Shown here: positions 8,455 to 17,144 of the stretch, piece after piece | Layout: every line of letters starts with the position of its first letter | How positions within the stretch are numbered: the first letter of the stretch is position 1 | From: Flavobacterium panacis | Lineage (GTDB): Bacteria > Bacteroidota > Bacteroidia > Flavobacteriales > Flavobacteriaceae | Direction of reading: 5' to 3' | Assembly: GCF_024649945.1 (NCBI RefSeq) | Contig: NZ_JANKMS010000011.1 | Location: forward strand, 1-64,000 | Length of the DNA stretch: 64,000 nt | The notes under the pieces: model-generated | The model's input: only the letters and a program-made list of their open reading frames with translations | What the model was told of the DNA's origin: nothing | The model's database searches: none | Translations under genes and position numbers: made by a program

Positions 8455-9762
8455 TTAGTGTGCGTGAGCGTGACCGCCACCACCTGATAATTTCGCATTG
8501 ATGAAAAACGCACCTTTGGTAACTATCCTTGCATCTTTGGGAATTTCCGTTACTGGAGTAATGCTCGTATAACCCATTTCTGTAACACCTGTAACCACTT
8601 CAATTTTTTCAAAATTTACCGTGCCTGCCGCTTCCTCTTTATGCGCTGTCTTTTCATCGCCGTGGTCGTGCCCGTGTCCGTCTTCTTCTCCGGCTGCCTG
8701 CGGCTTTTTGTTGGTAATGACAAAGATGTATTTCTTACCGTCCGCATCTACCACCGCATCATTTGGAACTGACGGGGAAAGCACATTGTTGAGGCTCACA
8801 ATCGCCGTAATGTTCATCCCGTCAATCAGTCCCTTTACATTGCCTTTTACACGGGCGTGTATGGGAATGGTTTTGCTGTCGTTTTCAAACGCCGAACCAA
8901 TACCGTATATCACGGCATCGTGCTCGTTTACCGGATTATTGGTCAGGGTAAAATGTATGGTCTGCCCGGTTTTCAGCAAGGGCAAATCTTTTTCAAATAC
9001 ATTCAAATGCAAATGCAGGGAACTGTTATCTACAATTTCAGCCACAGGCGAAGAAACATCTACATAGCTGCCGATTTTGCCGTACACATTGCTAATGGCT
9101 CCGCTAATGGGGCTTGTAACTATCAGTGAGGATTTAAGTGAACTGTTGCTGACTGAATTTGGATTGATGCCCATTAGCTGTATTTGTTGATGCAAAGAGG
9201 CTTTGCGGGTTCTTAACGCATTGAGTTCGGCGGTGGCATTTTGCAGGTTTTTCAATGCCCCGGCATTGCCGGTGTTCAGTTCTTTTTGTCTTTGCATTTC
9301 CTGTTCGGCAAAAGTTATTTTACTGTTGATGGTCAGGTATTCTTCCTGCAACTGGATAAACTGCGGGTTGGCAATGGTGGCAATAACCTGTCCTTTGCGT
9401 ACATAGTCGCCAATCTGTACATTAATAGATTTTATCACGCCACCGTATAAAGAGGTAGCATTTGCCTTGCTACTGTTGGGCAAACTCAAAATACCGTTCG
9501 CTTTAATAGTGGCGGTTAGTTCTTTCATTTCCACCACACCGTATTTGATACCTACAGCTTCAATCTGTTGGGGCGTAAGTGCCGCAACGGTGGCAGCGCC
9601 CTCTTCGGCTCCGTGCTCGTGTCCGTGCCCTGTATCGGCTTTTGCTTCCGTTTTGTGCTCGTGGTTATGACCGTCTTCGCTTTCCTTTTTTTGACTATCT
9701 CCACAGGCGGTCAGGGAAACTGTAAAGAGTGCTGCTAAAAACATTTTCGATATATTGTTCAT
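8455..9762 (-). CDS. RND efflux periplasmic adaptor, CzcB-like lipoprotein
   Basis: 435-residue membrane-fusion protein linking the inner-membrane pump to the outer-membrane channel. The lipobox LTAC is near residue 20, followed by a His-rich segment (HNHEHK, HGHEHG). The lipoyl/barrel-sandwich region with GGVIKSINVQIGDYVRKGQV is followed by a helical hairpin, beta-barrel and membrane-proximal domain. A second His cluster (EEDGHGHDHGDEK) and a GGGGHAHAH C-terminus suggest periplasmic Zn/Cd/Co binding. It starts one base after the stop of the czcA-czcC fusion gene, so the two are co-transcribed. Confidence 0.9.
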   Translation of the reverse strand: MNNISKMFLAALFTVSLTACGDSQKKESEDGHNHEHKTEAKADTGHGHEHGAEEGAATVAALTPQQIEAVGIKYGVVEMKELTATIKANGILSLPNSSKANATSLYGGVIKSINVQIGDYVRKGQVIATIANPQFIQLQEEYLTINSKITFAEQEMQRQKELNTGNAGALKNLQNATAELNALRTRKASLHQQIQLMGINPNSVSNSSLKSSLIVTSPISGAISNVYGKIGSYVDVSSPVAEIVDNSSLHLHLNVFEKDLPLLKTGQTIHFTLTNNPVNEHDAVIYGIGSAFENDSKTIPIHARVKGNVKGLIDGMNITAIVSLNNVLSPSVPNDAVVDADGKKYIFVITNKKPQAAGEEDGHGHDHGDEKTAHKEEAAGTVNFEKIEVVTGVTEMGYTSITPVTEIPKDARIVTKGAFFINAKLSGGGGHAHAH

Positions 9763-9763
9763 C

Positions 9764-12700
9764 TTATTTGTTATTAAGGTAATTGTATTGAATTGCTGAG
9801 TGATTGTAACTGTTCAGAACGTCCAGATAATTTTGGCGGATATTGATTGCCTGCGTTAAGAACTGGCTTAGTTCTGCAAAGCTGATATCTCCCGAGCGGT
9901 AGCTTTGTGACGCCGCTTCGGTAATATCCTTTGCCTGTTGCAGTCCCGATGTTTCAAAGAAGCTCAACAAAGCCATATTCTTTTCCATTTCTGCGATGGC
10001 AGATTTCTTGTCCGTTGCCATTACCTGCGTTTGGTAAGACAATAGGTTTTCCTGTACTTCCTTTTCCTTGTTGGCTACATTCACTTTGTTTTTATACGCA
10101 CCTGCACCAAACAACGGGAAGCCTACCGAAACCGAAAAGCCCGTAAACGGGTCTGAAACGCCGTACAATCTCTGGCTGAATACCCTTGCTGAAAATTCGG
10201 GCAAATTGCTTTTCTTTTGTATCTTGATATTTGCCGCCGCAACGCTTACATTTTGCTGCTGCAACTGCAATACCGGGTGTACATTGTTTTCATCATACAA
10301 GTTCGTTTCCAATTTCTGTAACGGCTCATCTATTGGGAGTATCCATTCGTTACGATTGAGCAATACCATTAATTGCTGTTGCTGTATTACAATTTCCTTA
10401 TTGTTCTGCTCCACGTAGGCTTTTAACTGTTTGAGTTGGGCATCTGCCGCAATCTGGTCGAGCTTTGCGACGTCGCCCGTTCTAACCCGAACCTGTGTTG
10501 TATTGAAGAGGTTGGTGTAAATGCTGTCAAGGCTTTTCAGTAACAGATTTTTATCCTGCAAAAACCACAACTGGTAATAAGCGGTTCTAACGTCTTTTCG
10601 GATATTGGCATTCATAACCTCTGTATTCAATTCGGAATATTTTAGCTGTGCTTTTAAATAGTCCTTGCGGGCAGCATATAAGCCGGGCCACGCAATACTT
10701 TGCGTAAGCCCGATTTTCCATATACCCGTTTTGTCCGATGGTCTTAAATCTTCATTTTCTACAAATACCTGTGTCATTGGTATATCGTTAGCGGTCTTTA
10801 CATTGTATTTAGCCGCATCAATCTCCGACTTATTGACGTTGACCTGCCCATTGCTTTGCAATGCGGTATTAATAGCAGTATCTATGCTTACCCTTTCCTG
10901 GGCATTGGCAGTGGTCATACCTCCGATACCCAGTAAAAGAGCGATTACGGTTGTTTTCACACCTTTACTGTTTTTGAAATTAAATTTTGAATTGAATATG
11001 ATGTAGAGCAATGGCAATACAAACAGGGTAAGAAATGTAGCCGTTATTAATCCGCCAATCACTACTGTAGCCAATGGCTTTTGTACTTCTGCCCCGGCAC
11101 TGGTGCTGATTGCCATCGGCAGGAAGCCCAGTGATGCTACCGTTGCCGTCATCAATACCGGACGTAACCGGATTTTTGTTCCCTCGATTGTCCGTTTTAT
11201 CACATCATCCAAACCGTCTTTTTTCAGTTGGTTGAATGTGCCTATCAATACAATACCGTTCAATACGGCAACACCGAACAGGGCAATAAAGCCGATACCT
11301 GCGCTAATACTGAAAGGCATTCCCCGCAGCATCAAAGCAAACACACCGCCGATGGCACTCATCGGGATGGCAGTAAATATCAAACCTGCCTGCTTGAATG
11401 AACGGAATGTGAAATAAAGCAATGCGAATATCAATAACAGCGATACTGGTACGGCAATCATCAGGCGGTTACTGGCTTCTTTCAGGTTCTCAAACTGACC
11501 GCCGTAAGTAAAGTAATACCCTGTGGGCAATTTTACTTTTTCGGAAAGCTGCTGCTGAATATCGGTAACAACGCTTTGCACATCACGTCCGGCTACGTTA
11601 AAGCCAATCACAATGCGGCGTTTTCCCGCTTCACGGCTGATTTGTGCGGCATCCAATTTGTAATTGACATCAGCAACCTGCGATATGGGTATCTGAAAGC
11701 CTGTATTAGTTGGTATCATCAGGTTCCTTACATCTTCGATGCTGCTGCGGTGTACGCTATCCAACCTTACCACAAGCTCAAACTGCCTTTCGTTCTCATA
11801 AATAACCCCGGCTGCTTTACCTGCAAATGCGGTACTCACAATATCGTTTACCTGTTGTATCGTCAGCCCGTAATTTGCCATCCGGGTACGGTCGTAGTCG
11901 ATGTTAATCTGCGGCAAGCCGTTTACCTTTTCCACCTGTGGCGGTGTGGCTCCTTTTACCTGCTGTACTACTTCGCTAACCTTATTGGCATACACGCTTA
12001 ACGTGTCCATATTCTCCCCGAATATCTTAACGGCAACGTCCTGACGAATACCTGTCATCAATTCGTTGAAACGCATCTGTATCGGTTGGTTCTTCTCAAA
12101 GAAAACGCCCGGAATAACGGACAGCCTTTCCATCATTTCATCCCCTAACTCGTTGTAGCTTTTCTTGCTTTTCCATTCGTCCTGCGGTTTGAGGATAATC
12201 ATCATATCCGTAGCTTCAGGCGGCATCGGGTCGGTAGGCACTTCGGCAGCTCCGGTCTTGCCGACTACCATTTTAACCTCGTCAAATTCTTTAAGAATGC
12301 GGGATGCCTGCATCGACGTTTCTATACTCTGATTGAGCGAACTTCCCTGAGGTAAAATACAGTGAAAGGCAAAATCTCCCTCCTGCAACTGCGGGATGAA
12401 CTCGCCGCCCATTCTGCTGAACAGAATAACGGCAACTACAAATACCGCAGTGGTAACGCCCACTAACCAATATTTAACCCTGATAGCTTTCTGCAACAAA
12501 GGTTGGTAGAAGCCTTGCAGCTTATCCATAAACTTGTCGCTGAAATTCGGCTTGTCGTGCCCTTTTTTCGGCAGGAACAACGCACACATCATTGGGATAT
12601 AGGTCAAGGACAATATCAATGCGCCGAAAATGGCAAAGCCTACGGTTTGCGCCATCGGTGTGAACATTTTACCCTCAACGCCTACCAACGTCAGGATTGG

Positions 12701-14081
12701 GATATATACGATAAGGATAATGATTTCGCCAAATGCGGCACTTGTCCTGATTTTGGAAGCGGACAAAAATACTTCCTCGTCCATTTCGCTTTGGGTCAGT
12801 TTATTGGTGGATTTCCGCAAGCCCAAATGGTGTAGGGTTGCTTCCACGACAATAACGGCACCGTCCACAATCAAACCGAAGTCAATCGCTCCCAGGCTCA
12901 TAAGGTTGGCACTAACGCCAAACACGTTCATCATCCCCAATGCAAACAGCATCGCTAACGGAATGGCTGATGCTACGATTAGCCCGGCTCTTAGGTTGCC
13001 CAGAAACAGCACAAGCACAAAAATCACAATCAAAGCTCCCTCAATCAAGTTCTTTTCCACTGTGTCCATTGCCCTGCCTACTAATTCGGTACGGTCTAAA
13101 TACGGCTCGATGGTTACATCTTCCGGTAATGATTTCTGAATGGTGGGTAATTTCTCTTTTATCCGTTTTACCACCTCGTTACTGTTCTCGCCTTTGAGCA
13201 TCATTACCACACCGCCCACGGCATCTACTTCTCCGTTATAGGTTAGTGCGCCGTAACGCACGGCACTACCGTAACGCACATCGGCTACGTCTTTAATAAA
13301 AATGGGTGTATGCCCCGTGATTTTTACGGGTATATTTCTAATATCTTTCCAACGAAGTAGCCAAGCCCACACCACGGATAAAATAAGCGTTAGGCTTCTT
13401 GTCGATATATGCACCGCCCGTATTCTGATTGTTTTGTTCCAGTGCGTTGAATATGTCGGGAATACTTACGGTCATCGCTCTCAATCGGTCGGGGTTTACC
13501 GCAACCTCGTATTGTTTCAATTCTCCGCCAAAGCTGTTTACTTCGGCAATGCCTGGCGTGCCGTACAACTGGCGGGCAACAATCCAATCTTGCATTGTAC
13601 GCAGGTCTTTGGCGTTGTACTTATGCTCGCTGCCTTTTTTGGGGTGGATGATGTATTGATAGACTTCTCCAAGCCCTGTACTTACCGGAGCCAGTTCAGG
13701 CGTGCCGATACCTTTCGGAATTTTTTCTTCGGCTTCTTTCAGTTTTTCATTGACCAACTGCCTTGCAAAGTAGATGTCTACATTTTCTTTGAACACTACC
13801 GTAACGACGGAAAGCCCGAACCGGGATATACTTCTTGTTTCTACTAAATCGGGAATGTTGGCGATGCTCTGCTCAATGGGGAACGTAACCAACTGTTCCA
13901 CTTCCTGCCCCGCCAGTGTAGGACAGGCAGTAATAATCTGTACCTGATTATTGGTAATATCCGGTACGGCATCTATTGACAATTTGGTTGCACTCCATAC
14001 GCCCCAAATGATAAGAACCAATGTCATTATAGCAATGACGATTTTGTTCTTGATGCTGAATTTAATTATACTATCTAACAT
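9764..14081 (-). pseudogene. czcA: CzcA RND pump fused to a CzcC/TolC-like channel, frameshifted
   Basis: One reading unit of about 1438 residues: a heavy-metal RND pump (~1040 residues) joined to a TolC-family outer-membrane factor, a fusion known in Bacteroidota. The unit is broken into two frames, 13338-14081 (first 247 residues) and 9764-13414. The break is an extra base in the run TTT at 13346-13348 (plus strand); with two T the frame continues as SLEDIRNIPVK. The membrane motif DFGLIVDGAVIVVE has the Asp/Asp/Glu spacing of CzcA (D402, D408, E415 in the reference), which indicates divalent cations rather than Cu+. The join has a second signal-like helix ending TANAQ. The lesion could be a real mutation or a sequencing error. 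Confidence 0.85.
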
Positions 14082-14121
14082 TTGAATTTGTATTAAGCCT
14101 GAAATGTTTTGTATTTGGTGT

Positions 14122-14535
14122 CTACTGCGGATATTCCATCATTAAAAAGCAGCCGGAATATCGGTCGTCAATCATAATGAGAATTACAGGCTCCCGCAGT
14201 TCGTCGAGGCTTTCATCGTAGAAGAAGTCATAAGATTTCATCAGGGCTAAATTGCCAATGATGACTTCGTGCCCGTTTACAAATCCTTTGATACCATAAC
14301 CAGGTATCTCTTCAAATTTTTCGACCTTGTAATCGGATAGCGTGATACCCGGAAGAAATTTGAGCAAACTGCTTGCTATACGGTGCGTGGAATGGGATTG
14401 CATTGCTGCCGTATAAGCAATCACGATTTCTTTTTCGGGTACTGCACATTCAAAGGAAATTACATCAAACAGGCGGTTGCTTTTGTAGGCTGTATCTATA
14501 TCTGCTGAATAATGATTTTTTATTGCCATTGTCAT
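14122..14535 (-). CDS. Stand-alone P-type ATPase N-domain-like protein
   Basis: 137 residues that resemble only the nucleotide-binding (N) domain of a P1B ATPase. YKVEKFEEIPGYGIKGFVNG followed by HEVIIGNLALM lines up with VEEIAGHGLKATVNGKELLV of the ATPase at 6090-8297, and the invariant SxHP appears as STHR, with the Pro replaced. A later DDRYSGCFLMME matches the segment leading out of the N-domain. There is no DKTGT, no GDGxND and no membrane helix, so it cannot be a pump. It sits 40 bp upstream of the czcA fusion, behind the palindromic operator, so it is the first gene of the czc operon. Its role is unknown; regulation by metal or nucleotide binding is speculation. Confidence 0.7.
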   Translation of the reverse strand: MTMAIKNHYSADIDTAYKSNRLFDVISFECAVPEKEIVIAYTAAMQSHSTHRIASSLLKFLPGITLSDYKVEKFEEIPGYGIKGFVNGHEVIIGNLALMKSYDFFYDESLDELREPVILIMIDDRYSGCFLMMEYPQ

Positions 14536-14570
14536 ATTATTTTAATTTACAAGGCAAAATTATCAGTCGG

Positions 14571-14591
14571 TTTTGGGAACCTGGTTGCAAA
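14571..14591 (-). promoter_or_regulatory. Palindromic operator and promoter of the czc operon
   Basis: Second 21-bp copy of the element at 8346-8366. On the minus strand it shows the same TTTG, 25-bp spacer and TAATTTTG. It begins 36 bp upstream of the N-domain protein start and lies beside the Fur-family gene. Confidence 0.6.
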
Positions 14592-14592
14592 T

Positions 14593-14626
14593 ACAAACAG
14601 CCATATCGGGAAATATGGCTGTTTGT
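14593..14626 (-). terminator. Hairpin between the Fur-family gene and the czc promoter
   Basis: Perfect 14-bp arms ACAAACAGCCATAT (14593-14606) and its complement (14613-14626) with a 6-base loop. It follows the Fur-family stop and should isolate the czc promoter from it. Confidence 0.75.
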
Positions 14627-14653
14627 AAATTTAAAGATGAGTATCATAAAATA

Positions 14654-15079
14654 TTATTTTGTTTTAACGAACCTCGAACATTCGTTGCACATTCCTTTCA
14701 TTACAAAATTGATACTCTCCAACAAAAATTTGTCGGGCAACTGGATAGGCGGAATGGCAATACTTTCGAGGCAGAAGGTATTCTTGCATCGGTTACAGTT
14801 AAAGTGCACGTGCAAGTCGCCAACGGTGCACATACAGTTATCGCTGCAAATAGAATACTTCATTGCGCCGGAGCCATCATCAATAGTATGAATGAGTAGG
14901 TTATCGTGAAAGAGGGTCAACGTCCTGAATATGGTCGATTTATTGACCGTTTCCAGTTCGGTTTCCAAATCAGTCAGGCTGAAAGCCTTTTTAAAGTCAG
15001 ACATTCTTCTAAAGATTAACAGCCTAACCGAAGTTGGTTTTATGTTCCTGCGCAATAGTTTTTCTTCTAAATCTTTCAT
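14654..15079 (-). CDS. Fur-family metal-responsive regulator
   Basis: 141 residues from the ATG at 15079; the longer open frame (to 15145) adds a non-conserved leader. The N-terminal winged helix contains TSVRLLIFRRM and VNKSTIFRTLTLF, the recognition-helix region of Fur proteins. The dimer/metal domain has HVHFNCNRC and a C-terminal CNEC, so a structural zinc site and a sensing site are likely. Zur is the most likely type because the protein sits beside Zn/Cd efflux genes, but Fur or PerR cannot be excluded. Its own promoter region has a copy of the AraC-type motif (about 15158-15190). Confidence 0.8.
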   Translation of the reverse strand: MKDLEEKLLRRNIKPTSVRLLIFRRMSDFKKAFSLTDLETELETVNKSTIFRTLTLFHDNLLIHTIDDGSGAMKYSICSDNCMCTVGDLHVHFNCNRCKNTFCLESIAIPPIQLPDKFLLESINFVMKGMCNECSRFVKTK

Positions 15080-15120
15080 TTTGTCATTGTCGGTTTTAGA
15101 ACCGTATTTAAAATCTAATG

Positions 15121-15190
15121 TAAAATTATAGAAGCTGCTATGCACAAGTATTATAATTTCCTTTGATAAATTTGTGATTTTTACTGTTAG
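15121..15190 (-). promoter_or_regulatory. AraC-type motif and -7-like box upstream of the Fur-family gene
   Basis: The motif core TTTGTGATTTTTACTG starts at 15171; aligned on this core the site begins near 15158, although its TTCC part is shifted by one base. At the same 25-bp spacing as the other cargo promoters lies TCTATAATTTTA (minus strand, 15121-15132), a weaker box without the final TTTG. Confidence 0.45.
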
Positions 15191-15193
15191 GTT

Positions 15194-15757
15194 TTATAGG
15201 TAATGGATATAACCTATTTCGGGCAGGTATTTACAGTCTTCGCAGTTGTCATACGCAACGGTTGCTTTTTCGGGTTGGTCAAAATTGATTTCCAAAAACG
15301 CATTAGAAAATAACGCATATGGCGGGTATTCCGCAATGTGATTTTTCAGCATCTTGTGGGCTTCTACCACTGGTGCTCCGTAGAGCTTCTCGAATTTCCC
15401 GATTTTGTATTTGGTAAATTCCCCGTAGTGTACAATTATCTTTAATGATAAAGGAATTTCTATTGCCAGTTGTAATGCGAGGCGTTTGCATTCCTTTTGA
15501 AAATCGTTGTACATCTGTTCTATCTGCATCAATGTTTCTTCAAAGGTGGGCAGGTTGTGGTACTTGTAAAAAAGTATCGCATCGCCCTCAACCTCGGAAA
15601 TTTCAAGGCAAAGGATATTGCTATCCATTACTGATTTGAGCAGGCTTTCTGTTATGTATTTTCCAACAAACATATTTGATTTGATAACGAAATCCGTAAA
15701 GCCTGAAATGTCGGGTATCATTATCATACCGTTTTTATTGGCAGTATCGTGTTGCAT
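15194..15757 (-). CDS. DUF2652 protein, class III cyclase-like fold
   Basis: 187 residues. PDISGFTDFV near the N-terminus and EVEGDAILFYKY in the middle match DUF2652, a family related to class III nucleotide-cyclase catalytic domains. Whether this one makes a cyclic nucleotide cannot be judged from sequence. A C-terminal CEDC could bind metal. It lies about 80 bp after the TolC-type gene on the same strand, so it may be the last gene of the RND operon 15840-21350. Proteins of this family often occur near efflux genes in Bacteroidota, but their function there is unknown. Confidence 0.75.
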   Translation of the reverse strand: MQHDTANKNGMIMIPDISGFTDFVIKSNMFVGKYITESLLKSVMDSNILCLEISEVEGDAILFYKYHNLPTFEETLMQIEQMYNDFQKECKRLALQLAIEIPLSLKIIVHYGEFTKYKIGKFEKLYGAPVVEAHKMLKNHIAEYPPYALFSNAFLEINFDQPEKATVAYDNCEDCKYLPEIGYIHYL

Positions 15758-15839
15758 TTATATCATCGTATTAACCATTAAAAATGCAGGGGCTTGTTAC
15801 CGTCCCCCGCAAATTGAGTGTATCTCACTCCAACAAAAA

Positions 15840-17135
15840 CTATTTTATCTGCCCAGTAGCTTTGTGGTACACAGCTTCGGCTATTTTGTACCGTATTTTT
15901 GCATCCAACATATTGCTGTATGCTCTTTGCCAAAGCGTTTCAGCTATCAGCACATCTTCTCCGGTAATGGTTCCGGCTTTAAAGCGGTCATTGCTCAACT
16001 TCAAATTTTCGTCGGCTTCAATTAATGACGCCTGCATCAAATCAATGTTATTCGCCTGCAATTGCAGATTAAGCATTGCGTGCTCAATCTCCACCGTGAT
16101 TTGGCTTTTCAGTTCTTTCAAACCGTATTCAGCCGAACGTATATTAGCTTCCTGCTGTTTTACTTTTTCTTTTCTGCTACCCCAGTCAAAAACCGGGATT
16201 TTCACGCTTAGCATACCAAAGTAGGTTAGCATATGGTTTTTGGTCGGGTCGCCAAAGTTAATACCCTCTTTTCCAAAGGCAGCCATTCCATTGAGCGATA
16301 AGCCTACCGATGGTTTCAGGTCGGCTTTGAGCATACTTTTGGTAAGCTGGCTCATTTTAATGCCATTGGTTGCCAACTCAATTTCCGGTCGGTTCGCATC
16401 GACAGCATCCAAAACACCCTGCTTAGAAAAGTCGCCCGTACTCAATGTATCGGCTACGTCTATACCTGTTGGGGCTTCCATCCCGATTAACTGGCTCAAT
16501 CTTCTTTTTGCCAGGATGAGCTTATTCTCCGCAGCCTGCAAACGGGCTTCGTTTTCATTCTGGAGCACCTTTGCCCGCAATACATCGTTTTTGTAAATCA
16601 ATCCTGCCCCAAACTGGTTGTTCAGGAATGTATAATGCGAAGCCAGTTGCTTTTTAACCTGCTGTTCCAGTTTGATTTCTTCCTTAGCCTGCACTAAAAG
16701 CCAGTAAGCGGTTTCGGTAGCCAGTAATACTTCGTCTTCCACCAATCGTTGTTGCGCATTGCTCATCTGTATATTGGTTTCTGCCATCTGCTTGCCGTAC
16801 TTAATCTTACCGCCTGTGTAAATCGGCTGTGTAACGCTGACCATCGGTGCAAACCCGTATTCGGGCAGCATTGTGTTCAATGGCTCGCCAAAGTAAAAGG
16901 CGGTTGCCGAAGCATCCAGTTTTGGTCTGCCTGCCACATCCGCAATCAGCTTGTCGGATTGGGTGGCAATTACGTCTTCTTTAGCTTTGCCTATTCTGTT
17001 ATTGTTTTTTAATGCCAGTTCTTTGCTTTCCGCAAGGGTTAGCTGCTGTTGTGCAAAGAGGTTGTTTGTTCCCTGCAAAAGAACGAAACCGCATATAAAA
17101 ACCTTTATGACTGTTTTATATCTTTTCTGTAACAT
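15840..17135 (-). CDS. TolC-family outer-membrane efflux protein
   Basis: 431 residues with a signal peptide ending NNLFAQ and the two long repeated helical hairpins of the family. The first holds LTLAESKELALKNN; the second has the conserved LKADLKPSVGLS and the closing DRFKAGTITGEDVLIAETLW. It forms the trimeric outer-membrane channel of the tripartite system with the permease and adaptor directly upstream (9-bp gap to the permease). Unlike the czc system of this window, the channel here is a separate gene. Confidence 0.9.
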   Translation of the reverse strand: MLQKRYKTVIKVFICGFVLLQGTNNLFAQQQLTLAESKELALKNNNRIGKAKEDVIATQSDKLIADVAGRPKLDASATAFYFGEPLNTMLPEYGFAPMVSVTQPIYTGGKIKYGKQMAETNIQMSNAQQRLVEDEVLLATETAYWLLVQAKEEIKLEQQVKKQLASHYTFLNNQFGAGLIYKNDVLRAKVLQNENEARLQAAENKLILAKRRLSQLIGMEAPTGIDVADTLSTGDFSKQGVLDAVDANRPEIELATNGIKMSQLTKSMLKADLKPSVGLSLNGMAAFGKEGINFGDPTKNHMLTYFGMLSVKIPVFDWGSRKEKVKQQEANIRSAEYGLKELKSQITVEIEHAMLNLQLQANNIDLMQASLIEADENLKLSNDRFKAGTITGEDVLIAETLWQRAYSNMLDAKIRYKIAEAVYHKATGQIK

Positions 17136-17144
17136 AATCCCTTT

